Part shown: in pieces, positions 35,086-43,760 of the stretch | How the letters are laid out: each line of letters starts with the position of its first letter | How positions within the stretch are numbered: position 1 is the stretch's first letter | Source of the DNA: Prosthecobacter sp. | Lineage (GTDB): Bacteria; Verrucomicrobiota; Verrucomicrobiia; Verrucomicrobiales; Verrucomicrobiaceae | Direction of reading: 5' to 3' | Length of the DNA: 64,000 nt | Assembly: GCF_020439865.1 (NCBI RefSeq) | Contig: NZ_JAGRPF010000079.1 | Location: 62,001 to 126,000 of the forward strand | The notes under the pieces: model-generated | Told to the model about the DNA's origin: nothing | Databases searched by the model: none | The model's input: only the letters and a program-made list of their open reading frames with translations | Made by a program: the position numbers and the translations under genes

Positions 35086-35793
35086 ATGCCACTCAAGACG
35101 GTGTTTTTCGATGCAGCAGGCACCTTGATCAGCCCTGCGGAACCGGTAGGAAGCACATATGCGCATTTTGCGGCCCGGCATGGTGTCCTGGTGAAACCGG
35201 AGGGCGTGATGGGGGCGTTTCGCGAGGTATGGAAGGCAACTTCGCCGCCTTTGTATCCTGTGGGCCGGACGGCTGACGATGATGATCGGGAGTGGTGGCG
35301 CAGTCTTGTGGGCGCTGTGTTTCTCAGAGCTCTTGGCCAGCCCCTTCCGGAGAGCACGCTCTCAGGACTTTTTGACGAACTTTATTTCCACTACGCTCAG
35401 CCCGAGGCTTGGAGTGTGTTTGACGATGTTGTGCCTGCTTTGAGCGACCTCGCGGTCGATCATCGGCTGCTGGTACTGTCGAACTTTGACCGGCGACTGC
35501 GCGATATTCTGGCCGGGCACGGCTTGCTGTCATTCTTTGAGCGGGTGATCATCTCCAGTGAGGTTGGTGCCGCGAAACCCCATCCTCGCATGTTTCAGGC
35601 GGCACTTAAAGCGGCGGACAGCCCGCCCGACCACTGCCTGCACGTCGGAGATGATGTGAGATGCGATTTGGAAGGTGCTGAGGACAGCAGAATTCCGTCG
35701 TTTCATGTCAAGCGGCCCGAGAACGGCCTCGACGTCCTGGTGCAGAAAGTCCGCACCGGGGCATATTCCGGCTTGCACTGGCCCCTCCTGTGA
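35086..35793 (+). CDS. HAD-family hydrolase (REG-2/HDHD3-like)
   Basis: A 235-residue HAD subfamily IA protein. The ATG at 35086 puts motif I, VFFDAAGTL, at residues 6-14; an upstream frame start at 35032 would run through the terminator. Motif II is VLSNFD, the Lys is in GAAKPHPRMF, and motif IV is HVGDDVRCDLEGAEDS. The second Asp of motif I is Ala, as is usual for the REG-2-like group. Likely a phosphatase on a small metabolite; substrate unknown. The gene before it ends in a strong terminator, so it probably has its own promoter within a very short gap or relies on read-through. Confidence 0.88.
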   Translation: MPLKTVFFDAAGTLISPAEPVGSTYAHFAARHGVLVKPEGVMGAFREVWKATSPPLYPVGRTADDDDREWWRSLVGAVFLRALGQPLPESTLSGLFDELYFHYAQPEAWSVFDDVVPALSDLAVDHRLLVLSNFDRRLRDILAGHGLLSFFERVIISSEVGAAKPHPRMFQAALKAADSPPDHCLHVGDDVRCDLEGAEDSRIPSFHVKRPENGLDVLVQKVRTGAYSGLHWPLL

Positions 35794-35819
35794 ATACATA
35801 CCCGCCCCCTTCGGGAAAT

Positions 35820-35894
35820 GCGCAGGTAGCTCAGCGGTAGAGCAGTTGGCTTTTAACCAATTGGTCGAGGGTTCGATCCCCTCCCTGCGTACCA
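35820..35894 (+). tRNA. tRNA-Lys (anticodon TTT), CCA encoded
   Basis: The acceptor stem GCGCAGG (35820-35826) pairs with CCTGCGT (35884-35890), first pair G-T. D-arm GCTCAGCGGTAGAGC, anticodon arm GTTGG-CTTTTAA-CCAAT with anticodon TTT, variable TGGTC, and T-arm GAGGG-TTCGATC-CCCTC. Discriminator A is followed by encoded CCA (35892-35894). All arms are intact. Confidence 0.97.
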
Positions 35895-35956
35895 CCCTGT
35901 GACGGAGCAACTCATCGTGCAATCCCTTCAGAGGAGTGGGGCTCCCTTGTGACGAG

Positions 35957-36727
35957 CTAGTCCGCGGTTGGTGCACGTGTGATGCACGGTGGCTGATAGG
36001 CTTCGGCGTTTTCGCAACTGATACGGGCGAAGAATTCCAGTGACTTTTCAATGACGCGCGGCAGCTGCCGGTCGGACGTGATGATGTGATAGCTGTCGTT
36101 GAGCGTGAGTGTTTCGACCTCGGAGCGCAGATGGCGGATGAGGTAGGCGGCGTTGTCGGGACCGGCATAGTCGTCCTCGCGCGAGTGGATGATCAGTGTC
36201 GGCTGGGTGATGACGTTGAGACGTCTGAGCACGCTGTTGACGAGGCGGCGATGTTCGAGAACGGAGCTGCCGGGCGTGGACGCTGTACCTGCGATGGCGC
36301 TGTCGCCGCTCAGGATGGCGGACTGGACTTTGTCCCGGATTTCCGGATCCTTGATGCCGTGCGTTGGCAGATCGGGGAAAGGGATCAGGTTGGCAAATGA
36401 CCGCATATGGACGAGACGGAAAATGCGCGCGTACCACGGTATCGCCCAGCCGCTTAGCCACAGTGTGGGAGCGTAAAGCGCGATGGCGTTGACAAGGAGG
36501 GGGTGCTGGCTGGCGAGATACAGGCTGAGGATGGCGCCTGCGGAGAGACCACCGACGATGATCGTCGCGCAGCGCTTCTCAAGGTCAAGCAGTGCATTCT
36601 CGGCTGAACGTGCCCAGTCGCGCCAGCAAGTTTTTCTGAGGTCATCAAAAGTGCCGCAGTGGCCGGCGAGTTGGGGAACAGAAACAGTATAGCCACGGGC
36701 ATAAAGAGCATCGGCGAGGGCGCGCAT
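35957..36727 (-). CDS. Alpha/beta hydrolase (carboxylesterase/monoacylglycerol-lipase-like), true start uncertain
   Basis: From the ATG at 36727 the protein has 256 residues with the nucleophile motif GLSAGA, YLASQHP, and IIHSREDDYAGPDNA carrying the Asp; DSYHIITSD supplies the His. The same frame stays open upstream to 36838 and encodes obvious homologous sequence including ILLLHGLNGTPFE, which is the conserved HG oxyanion region, so the ATG at 36727 is too far inside the fold. No ATG, GTG or TTG occurs between 36727 and the stop at 36839-36841; only CTG, ATC and ATT codons are available, or a frameshift from an ATG near 36860. The enzyme should hydrolyse a small ester in the cytoplasm. Confidence 0.85.
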   Translation of the reverse strand: MRALADALYARGYTVSVPQLAGHCGTFDDLRKTCWRDWARSAENALLDLEKRCATIIVGGLSAGAILSLYLASQHPLLVNAIALYAPTLWLSGWAIPWYARIFRLVHMRSFANLIPFPDLPTHGIKDPEIRDKVQSAILSGDSAIAGTASTPGSSVLEHRRLVNSVLRRLNVITQPTLIIHSREDDYAGPDNAAYLIRHLRSEVETLTLNDSYHIITSDRQLPRVIEKSLEFFARISCENAEAYQPPCITRAPTAD

Positions 36728-36916
36728 TTCGAACGGTGTGCCATTCAGACCGTGCAGAAGAAGAATGCCGGTATCGTTGCCAGGCAGGATGTAGCTGTGG
36801 TCTTTGATGGGGGATGGCAGGTTAAGGCCTGGCGTACGCTATCTTTGAGATATTGGTCATGGCCGTTTGTGAGGTGGATCTGATTCTAAAAATGTATCCG
36901 CATGGCCAACATCTGC

Positions 36917-37441
36917 TTATCCATGTGACTTCTTTGTTTTTGAGAGATGCTCGATCATGTAGTTCTGCAAAAGTCCGTCTGAAGCACTTTCTTCAACCTG
37001 GTTGTGAGGCACGGAAGAGATGTCGCCAATCCGTTTCCGGCAACGCACGCTGCCGCACTGACAGCTCATATGCCACATCCACGAATAGAAGGACGGGCGA
37101 ACGGTGAGAGAATAGTCAAAGGTCAACTCCTCGCCTGCCATGATGTCGCGCCGCGTCACGAGATCGGAATCGCGCATTATCGCGCAGTTCGGATCGCAGC
37201 TGTGATTAAACTTGTTCGAGATGGCATCGAGATCGAGGTACAAAAACCTGCCAATCTGAAGGGGGTCGTCATTGCGGATTTTGGATGCGACTATGCCGAC
37301 GACGATTTGCAGCAACGTCATGCGGCGGCCGCTGAGTGTGTAGATGTGGCAGCCACGTGGCAGGGCCCGAGTTGCGAATACGCCCTGGCCTTTGCAGCCA
37401 GCGGATTTGATCTCGATGTTGGGGCGATCAGTGTCGGACAT
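36917..37441 (-). CDS. SET-domain protein (protein-lysine methyltransferase-like)
   Basis: A 174-residue protein consisting almost entirely of a SET domain. GCKGQGVFATRALPRG is near residues 14-29, NKFNHSCDPNCAI carries the catalytic NHSC motif, and GEELTFDYS forms the pseudoknot partner with the active-site Tyr. A post-SET-like Cys cluster follows (CQCGSVRCRKRIG). The ATG at 37441 lies right before the domain; ATG 37525 and TTG 37564 would add 28 and 41 residues of uncertain value. SET proteins are eukaryote-typical but occur in Verrucomicrobia and other bacteria; the target protein is unknown. A free-standing gene, tail to head with the hydrolase at 35957. Confidence 0.85.
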   Translation of the reverse strand: MSDTDRPNIEIKSAGCKGQGVFATRALPRGCHIYTLSGRRMTLLQIVVGIVASKIRNDDPLQIGRFLYLDLDAISNKFNHSCDPNCAIMRDSDLVTRRDIMAGEELTFDYSLTVRPSFYSWMWHMSCQCGSVRCRKRIGDISSVPHNQVEESASDGLLQNYMIEHLSKTKKSHG

Positions 37442-37737
37442 GGTGTCGAAATTTTCTCGAAGGTAGGTCGATCGACCCACGAAACCGGTCCGGACTTGGC
37501 CGTAAATCGCAAGGTTTTTCTTCATCCGGGAAACTGCATTTGAGAGGGAAGGAACGTGGTTCAAACGGGCCTGAGGGACTGGGCCGTTGACATGCGTTGG
37601 GAGGCGGGGGGGGAGGCGTTGTGGATGAGTGAACGTGTGAACTGGAGGGGAAGCAGCCCGCCCCTGTCCCTTTACCAGATGTATCTGTGGACTGGCGGAT
37701 GAAACTTCGCGGAAGCAGCCAGCGTTAACCGACGCTC

Positions 37738-39297
37738 ATGAAATATACTTTGCTCGCATTTCCGGCCCTGCTTCTTTACTCAGCTGCCATTGCTGGTGAC
37801 TGGAATCAGTGGCGCGGACCGGAGCGCAATGGCGTTTCGCAGGACACGACTCCGATCGCTGAAGCTTTCCCCACCGAGGGACTCAAAAAACTTTGGGAGA
37901 GTGAATTCATTCCCAGCAACGAGTACGGCGGTCACGGCAGCCCGGTGGTCAGCGGGGAGCGAGTGTTTCTCAGCGTGGTCTGGCATGAGCGGGTGCCGTC
38001 TGAAACTCGTGAGATCGACACGGAGGTGATGCAGCAGCTCAACTACCGCGGCACTTCGCCGGAGCTCGCCAAGAAGCTTGAGGAAACGCGCATGAACCTG
38101 CCCAAACTTCGCGGCGAAAAATTCGATGAATGGGTGACGCAGTGGCGAAAGGACAACCTCACGGAGAAGGAAGAGATCAACATTGGTTCCTGGGTGACTT
38201 CGCGTTTCAAGGCGGGAAAAACCGCCATTGCGCTCGAGTGGCTCGACAAAATGTCTGGCAAACAGGGCAAGCCGTTTCCGAATGCCGAAGCGTACGCCAA
38301 GTGGCTCGATAATGAGGGCTTTCCGCCGGAAGTGAAGGAGAAGATGATCGCCGTGGTGCCGAACACCGTGAAGGTCGCGCAGGATGTGATTCTTTGCCTC
38401 GACCTGAACACTGGGAAGCAGATCTGGAAATACACGAAGCCCGGCAAGCCGAGCGGGCGTCAGTCTTCCAGCACCTGCGCCGTAGTTGATGGAAAGGTGT
38501 ATGCTGCGCTGAGCAGCGATTTGATCTGCGTAAACGAAACCGACGGCAAGCAGGTGTGGATCGCGCCTCTGTCTTTAAAAGGCCCCGCTGCGTCACCGCT
38601 TGTCGTGGGTGATCGCGTGTATATGGCTGCCGGAGCGACCTGTGCGTTTTCCAAAGATGACGGCAAGCTCCTTTGGGAGCAAAAGGAGGCCAAAGGCAAC
38701 GTCGCCAGTCCTACATGGTGGGTGCCGACGAATGGGAAGCCCGTCCTCGTCATCAATGGCAACAACGCGCTTTACGGAGTCGATCCTGAGACCGGTGCGG
38801 TGAAGTGGAAAGCGGAAGGCGGCAGTCAGAGCACGCCGGTGGCCAGTGGCGACTGGCTGGTTCTTTACAGCGGCACGGAAGGTGTCGGGCTGCGTGCCTA
38901 CAAGATGCAGGCTGACGGCACGCCGAAGGCTGCCTGGTCACACTTCTGGGTGACGCGCCGTTACACCGGCAGCCCCATCATTTATGAAGGCAATGTGTAC
39001 CTCTGCTGCGGTGAGAAGCATCAATGTGTCGATCTTGAAACAGGGAAGGTGAAGTGGGTCGAAAACCAGATCAACAGCACCATAACCTCTCCGCTGCTCG
39101 TGGATGGCAAGCTGCTCGTCTATGAGAACAATGGCACGCACGTGCGCATGATCAAGGCCACCAACAGCGCCTATGAGGTGCTGGGCCGTGCCAAGACGGA
39201 GGCGATGGGTTGCTCTTCGCCCGCAATCGCGAATGGTCGTCTCATCGTGCGGCAGAAGGACAAGCTGGCATGCTTTGACCTGCGGCCTGCGCACTGA
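37738..39297 (+). CDS. Exported PQQ-like beta-propeller protein
   Basis: A 519-residue protein with a signal peptide (MKYTLLAFPALLLYSAAIAG). WNQWRGPERNGVS near residue 22 is the typical N-terminal block of planctomycete/verrucomicrobial PQQ-repeat proteins. It has repeated blade motifs such as LDLNTGKQIWKY, NETDGKQVWIAP, FSKDDGKLLWEQ and VDPETGAVKWKAEGG. A helical insertion of about 100 residues (MQQLNYRGTSPELAKKLEET) follows the first blade. It resembles BamB or quinoprotein propellers, but no dehydrogenase active-site residues were identified. Stop codon abuts that of the convergent ygfZ-like gene (TGATCA, 39295-39300). Confidence 0.88.
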   Translation: MKYTLLAFPALLLYSAAIAGDWNQWRGPERNGVSQDTTPIAEAFPTEGLKKLWESEFIPSNEYGGHGSPVVSGERVFLSVVWHERVPSETREIDTEVMQQLNYRGTSPELAKKLEETRMNLPKLRGEKFDEWVTQWRKDNLTEKEEINIGSWVTSRFKAGKTAIALEWLDKMSGKQGKPFPNAEAYAKWLDNEGFPPEVKEKMIAVVPNTVKVAQDVILCLDLNTGKQIWKYTKPGKPSGRQSSSTCAVVDGKVYAALSSDLICVNETDGKQVWIAPLSLKGPAASPLVVGDRVYMAAGATCAFSKDDGKLLWEQKEAKGNVASPTWWVPTNGKPVLVINGNNALYGVDPETGAVKWKAEGGSQSTPVASGDWLVLYSGTEGVGLRAYKMQADGTPKAAWSHFWVTRRYTGSPIIYEGNVYLCCGEKHQCVDLETGKVKWVENQINSTITSPLLVDGKLLVYENNGTHVRMIKATNSAYEVLGRAKTEAMGCSSPAIANGRLIVRQKDKLACFDLRPAH

Positions 39298-40131
39298 TCA
39301 GCGCTGCTTCAGACTGACGCCGGACGCGGTTAGCGCAATCTGCGGCGTTCCCTGTCGCACGAATGCCAGCCCGATGCCGTCTCCGGTTTCCGGATGGATG
39401 GCGACGCTAGTGATTGTTCCAACCGCCTTGCCTTCGGTATTTAGAATCTCGGTGCCTGCCGTCAGCGGTGCTTCCGCTGCCCACGCCATGAGTTCGCGCG
39501 GCATCTTTCCGGTCGTTTTGATGCGTGAGAGCACCTCCTGACCGATGTAGCAGCCTTTGGCAAAATCCATCGCACGACCGGTGATCCCGGCTTCAGGCGG
39601 GAAGGTGTCGGCGTTCAGTTCGTTCGGCCAGCGCGGCACCTTTTGGAGGACACGCCAGGTTTCGAGATCTTCCTCAGTCAGGACGGGACAGGGAGACTCG
39701 AAAGTTTCTCCAGCAGGCAGCCACACATCACATCCCTCGATGCCGAATCGTGTCGAGCGCAGGCCCTGAGTAGATGCATCGCCAAAGACATGCCAGAGCT
39801 GCCAGTCGTCCGTCACGTCAGTCAGTTCCACATCATCCGCGACGATGTAGCGCTCCAATCGCATGCCCAGCGCTTCGCGCAGATCCGGTTCCGCATCCAG
39901 CAGCAGTGCGTCGGCCGTCGAATGCACAAACACATCGGCAGCGATGCGGCCTTTCGCATCCGTCACGCAGGCGTAGATCGTTTCGTCTGATTTCGTCCGG
40001 CGCACATCGTTGGTGACCTGCCCGTTCAGGTAACGCACCCGGTCCGCGCCCGTGAGCCGGAACTTAGCGCGGGCGGAGAGATTGGCAGCGGCCCCGTGGG
40101 CGGTGATCTGGTGGAACGATTCGGCGGTCAT
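39298..40131 (-). CDS. ygfZ: YgfZ/GcvT-like folate-binding protein (Fe-S cluster repair)
   Basis: A 277-residue protein of the YgfZ/GcvT fold. The diagnostic motif KGCYIGQE near residues 191-198 contains the conserved Cys. The N-terminal region has RVRYLNGQVTNDV and CVTDAKGRIAADVFV, as in YgfZ and GcvT. YgfZ uses tetrahydrofolate and supports assembly or repair of certain iron-sulfur enzymes, among them radical SAM and MiaB-type proteins. No gcv genes are near, which favours YgfZ over GcvT. Cytoplasmic; probably transcribed alone. Confidence 0.92.
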   Translation of the reverse strand: MTAESFHQITAHGAAANLSARAKFRLTGADRVRYLNGQVTNDVRRTKSDETIYACVTDAKGRIAADVFVHSTADALLLDAEPDLREALGMRLERYIVADDVELTDVTDDWQLWHVFGDASTQGLRSTRFGIEGCDVWLPAGETFESPCPVLTEEDLETWRVLQKVPRWPNELNADTFPPEAGITGRAMDFAKGCYIGQEVLSRIKTTGKMPRELMAWAAEAPLTAGTEILNTEGKAVGTITSVAIHPETGDGIGLAFVRQGTPQIALTASGVSLKQR

Positions 40132-40232
40132 GCGGCATGAATGGGCGGGGTATCAGGCGCCGCAAGCTGCCAAAATTTAGGGATTACGTTGACGGATCAT
40201 TGGCGCACGACACTGTCGCCGCACCCTCTCTC

Positions 40233-41318
40233 ATGCGCATACATCTCCTGCTTTTTGCTGCTGTTTCCTTGATCAGTTTTGTCCCGCAGGCCGCTGCACA
40301 GGATGCAACCGGCAAGGTCCGTGTCGTCACCCGCAATCTTGAACCGTTCTCCTTTGAAAAGGACGGACGCCGCGTCGGCTATGCGGCGGAACTGTGGGAG
40401 CAGCTTGCCCGTGAAACGAAACTGGACTACGAAGTGCAGGTCGTGGCCACCGCGCAGGAGATCATCGATGCGTTGAAAAACAAAACGGCGGATGTCGGTG
40501 TCGGAGCCATCAGTGTCACGGCCAAGCGCGAAGCGGTCATCGACTTCTCGCAGCCGTTCTATGAATCCGGTCTGCAGGTGCTCGTGGCGGGCTCCAGCGG
40601 AAGTTTTGCGGACAACATCTTCTCCCTCATCTCCAACCTCTTCAATCTCCAACTGATCGGTGCCTTCGCACTGCTCATGATCACGATGTTCATCATCTCG
40701 CATCTCGTCTGGCGCTACGAGCACAAGGTGAACAGCGACATGTGGCCCGAGGACTACAAGGCAGGCATGTGGGAGTCTTTTTGGTGGACCATCAGCACTC
40801 TGCTCGTCGGCGGCGCGGACAACAAAGGTCCCGTCGGAGTTGGCGGCCGCATCATTGCCATTGTTTGGATGCTGTTGAGCATCGTGCTCGTTTCTTTGCT
40901 CACTGCTTCCTTCACCACCACGCTCACGGTGAATTCGCTCAAGGGCGACATCAACGGCCCCGGCGATCTTCCGGGACGCAAGGTGGCCACGGTCAAAGGC
41001 AGCACGGCGGAAACCTGGCTCACGGCCAAAGGAGCGAAGGTGGTTCCTCTCGCCACACCGGGCGAATGCGTCATTGCGCTCAAGAGCGGCGACGTGCAGG
41101 CGGTCGTTTATGACGCTCCGGTGCTGCAATACGAGGCAGCGAAGCTGAATGACGAAAAGCTGCAGATGGTGGGTCCCGTGTTCGAGCGTCAGAACTACGC
41201 CTTCGCCCTTCAGCAGGACAGCGCCCTGCGCGAACGACTCAATCAGGGCCTTCTGGACCTCACCGAGCGTGGTGCCGGCAATGAACTGCGGAAAAAGTTC
41301 TTTGGTGCCGATCAGTAA
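40233..41318 (+). CDS. GluR0-like ligand-gated ion channel (prokaryotic ionotropic glutamate receptor type)
   Basis: A 361-residue protein. Signal peptide 1-22; amino-acid-binding lobe S1 at about 28-118, with TAKREAVIDFSQPFYESG carrying the carboxylate-binding Arg (99). TM1 is at 141-160, a re-entrant pore helix and filter at about 179-199 (ESFWWTISTLLVGGAD), and TM2 at 206-232 (IVWMLLSIVLVSLLTASFTT). The second lobe S2 is at 235-361, with VVYDAPVLQY carrying the amino-group-binding Asp (294). This S1-pore-S2 order is the GluR0 plan. The filter position TLLVGGAD aligns with potassium-channel TVGYGD but lacks GYG, so selectivity is probably altered. The ATG at 40233 gives the signal peptide; an upstream frame start at 40137 does not. 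Confidence 0.87.
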   Translation: MRIHLLLFAAVSLISFVPQAAAQDATGKVRVVTRNLEPFSFEKDGRRVGYAAELWEQLARETKLDYEVQVVATAQEIIDALKNKTADVGVGAISVTAKREAVIDFSQPFYESGLQVLVAGSSGSFADNIFSLISNLFNLQLIGAFALLMITMFIISHLVWRYEHKVNSDMWPEDYKAGMWESFWWTISTLLVGGADNKGPVGVGGRIIAIVWMLLSIVLVSLLTASFTTTLTVNSLKGDINGPGDLPGRKVATVKGSTAETWLTAKGAKVVPLATPGECVIALKSGDVQAVVYDAPVLQYEAAKLNDEKLQMVGPVFERQNYAFALQQDSALRERLNQGLLDLTERGAGNELRKKFFGADQ

Positions 41319-41344
41319 GCGGGTGATCTTCCCCCGCTCCCGCC

Positions 41345-42037
41345 ATGCCTGCTTCTGAAACTCCTGCTCCCGGCATTCTTGCCACCATCGGGGGCGTGTT
41401 TCGGAAGAACCGGACGCCATGCCTCGTGCTGAACCTGTTCGCCGTGGCTCTGGTGGTCAGCTACTATCAGGTGCCGGATCTGGCGGGATTCTGGGAATCG
41501 GTGGGCACGTTCAAGACGCACTGGTCGTTCGCCTTCTCCTGTGTCTCGACGATGTTCGCCGCGGCCATCATGCCCACCGGCATTCAGTTGGCGATGGGAA
41601 CGCTGCCGAAGGAGAGCCGCTGGAAACGCCTCCTCTTGCTCATGCTGTTCTGGGGTTATCGCGGCATGGAGATCGACCTGTTTTATCATCTTCAGGGCTG
41701 GCTTTTCGGTGATGGTCACGACGCAGTCACGCTGGTGAAAAAAGTTCTCGTGGACCAGTTCATCATGAGCCCGGTCTGGTTTGTGCCCACTTATGTGGTC
41801 GCCCTGCGCTGGGTGGAGATGGGCGGTTCGTGGGCGCGCACGCGCCCCACGCTCAACCGTGAGTTCTGGACCCGCACCTGCCCCACCGTGCTCCTCACCA
41901 ACTGGCTCATCTGGATCCCCGCGCTCGTCCTCGTTTACAGCCTTCCTGCAGCTCTGCAGTTTCCGCTGTTCTCCGTCGTCATGTGTTTCTTCATCCTTGT
42001 GGTGACGGTGATGACGAGTCGGAAGAATGAGGGGTGA
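41345..42037 (+). CDS. Membrane protein, Mpv17/PMP22-like
   Basis: A 230-residue protein with about five to six hydrophobic segments. The C-terminal half follows the Mpv17/PMP22 pattern: VKKVLVDQFIMSPVWFVPTY (DQ..P block), then TVLLTNWLIWIPALVLVYSL and PAALQFPLFSVVMCFFIL. That family is mainly eukaryotic and forms small peroxisomal or mitochondrial membrane proteins or channels; bacterial members exist but are little studied. It starts 26 bases after the GluR0-like channel and is probably co-transcribed. Family placement is by pattern only. Confidence 0.72.
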   Translation: MPASETPAPGILATIGGVFRKNRTPCLVLNLFAVALVVSYYQVPDLAGFWESVGTFKTHWSFAFSCVSTMFAAAIMPTGIQLAMGTLPKESRWKRLLLLMLFWGYRGMEIDLFYHLQGWLFGDGHDAVTLVKKVLVDQFIMSPVWFVPTYVVALRWVEMGGSWARTRPTLNREFWTRTCPTVLLTNWLIWIPALVLVYSLPAALQFPLFSVVMCFFILVVTVMTSRKNEG

Positions 42038-42109
42038 AGAAGTCGGGGGCGGAGTCGATGTTTAGTCGGCTCGCAAGCGGCATGGGCTGATGGCGTAGAT
42101 GCCTCGGAC

Positions 42110-43636
42110 TTACTTCCAAAACTTCTCCACCGCCGCCACGAGTCCTGGGATGCTGTTCTCCTTGGCTTCGACATCGACCTTGAGGCCGTGTTCTTTGATG
42201 GCGGCGCTGGTGATGGGGCCGATGCTGGCGATTTTGATGCCTTCGGGCAGCGGGACTTTGAGATTGAGGAAGTGATCGACGGTTGAGGCGCTCGTGAAGG
42301 TGATCATGTCAGCGCCTTCGGCCTTGAGGCGGGCGAGGGCTTCAAGGTTGTCCTCGGTTTCGGCGATGGTGCGGTAGGCGATGCATTCATCGACGATGGC
42401 ACCCATGCCAGTGAGTTCGTTAGCCACGATCTCGCGCGTCTCTTCGGCGCGGACCCAGAGAACTTTGATGTTCTCCATGTCCTGATGGTCTTTGAAGGCT
42501 TTGACGAGGCCTTCGGCGACGTAGTTCTTCTTGTCGGGCATCAGATCGACCGCGAGATGGCGGGCCTTGATCTTTTCCGCCGTTCCTGGTCCGATGCAGG
42601 CGATGCGCACGCCGCCGATGCTGCGGGCGTCGTTGTAGAGCTTGTCGAACATGGTGAAGAAGGCATCCACGCCGTTCGGGCTGGTGAAGATGATCCAGTC
42701 GTAGGTATGGCAGTCCTGCACGAGTTCGCCGAAGGACAGCTGATCTTCCACCGGCGCGATGCGGATGGTGGGAAGCTCGATGACGTCGGCTCCAAGGGCT
42801 GCGAGCTGTTTGCTCAGTACACTGGCCTGCGCCCGCGTGCGGGTGACGACGATTTTTTTGCCAAACAGCGGACGATCTTCAAACCAGTTCAACTGCGGAC
42901 GCTCGGTTACGACGTCTCCGATGATGGCGACGGCGGGCGCTTTGAAACCTGCGGCCTTCACCTTGGCGGCGATGTCTGCCAGCGTGCCGACGAGTGTCTG
43001 CTGATGGCTGTGGGTAGCCCAACGAACGAGAGCGACGGGGGTTTCCGGCTTCGCGCCGTGCTTCAAAAACTGCGCGGTGATCTCTTCGATGCGCTCGACG
43101 CCCATGAGGAACACCTTGGTGCCGTCCGCCTGCGCGAGCTTGGCATAGTCGAGCGAAGTGTCGGGCTTCGTGGGATCTTCGTGGCCGGTGAAAATGGTGA
43201 GCTGGGACGCGTGCGAACGATGCGTGACCGGAATGCCCGCATAGGCCGGTCCGGCAATGGCGGAGGTGATGCCTGGAACGATTTCGAACTTCACGCCCGC
43301 TTCATGGAGCTCGGCGGCTTCTTCGGCACCGCGTCCGAACAGCACCGGATCGCCGCCCTTCAGGCGCGTGACCGTTTTGCCTTCGGTGGTGAGTTTGACG
43401 ATGAGCTTGTTGATCTCCTCCTGTGACAGCGTGTGGTCGCCCGCTTTTTTGCCGACGTAGATGCTTGCCGCACCCTCCTTGGCATAGCGCAGGTGCGCGG
43501 GGTTGCAGAGGTAGTCGTAAACGAGCACGTCGGCGGCCTCGATGCATTCCTTGCCCTTGAGCGTGAGAAGTCCGGGATCGCCGGGACCGGCGCCGACGAG
43601 ATAACAGATGCCAGGGGTGGTTGTTTTGGAGGCCAT
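42110..43636 (-). CDS. cobA-hemD: Uroporphyrinogen-III methyltransferase / uroporphyrinogen-III synthase fusion
   Basis: A 508-residue bifunctional protein. The N-terminal half (about 8-250) is SUMT/CobA: YLVGAGPGDPGLLTLKG near 12-28, VTRLKGGDPVLFGRG, and GITSAIAGPAYAGIPVTHR. The C-terminal half (about 258-508) is HemD: KKIVVTRTRAQASVLSKQL, IFTSPNGVDAFF, and ITFTSASTVDHF. It closes hydroxymethylbilane to uroporphyrinogen III and methylates it twice to precorrin-2, the branch point to siroheme, cobalamin and the siroheme-dependent heme route. CbiX and an AhbA/B-like gene lie within 6 kb. Divergent from tilS. Confidence 0.95.
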   Translation of the reverse strand: MASKTTTPGICYLVGAGPGDPGLLTLKGKECIEAADVLVYDYLCNPAHLRYAKEGAASIYVGKKAGDHTLSQEEINKLIVKLTTEGKTVTRLKGGDPVLFGRGAEEAAELHEAGVKFEIVPGITSAIAGPAYAGIPVTHRSHASQLTIFTGHEDPTKPDTSLDYAKLAQADGTKVFLMGVERIEEITAQFLKHGAKPETPVALVRWATHSHQQTLVGTLADIAAKVKAAGFKAPAVAIIGDVVTERPQLNWFEDRPLFGKKIVVTRTRAQASVLSKQLAALGADVIELPTIRIAPVEDQLSFGELVQDCHTYDWIIFTSPNGVDAFFTMFDKLYNDARSIGGVRIACIGPGTAEKIKARHLAVDLMPDKKNYVAEGLVKAFKDHQDMENIKVLWVRAEETREIVANELTGMGAIVDECIAYRTIAETEDNLEALARLKAEGADMITFTSASTVDHFLNLKVPLPEGIKIASIGPITSAAIKEHGLKVDVEAKENSIPGLVAAVEKFWK

Positions 43637-43760
43637 GATGGGAAAAGGGCGGGCAAGGTGTCGAAACCACGGCTCACCGCAAGGAGGGATGACGACTTGT
43701 CAGCAACGATGCCAAGGCCTAGTGATGCGGGCATTTCCGCCTGCTTCACTCCTCATCTGC

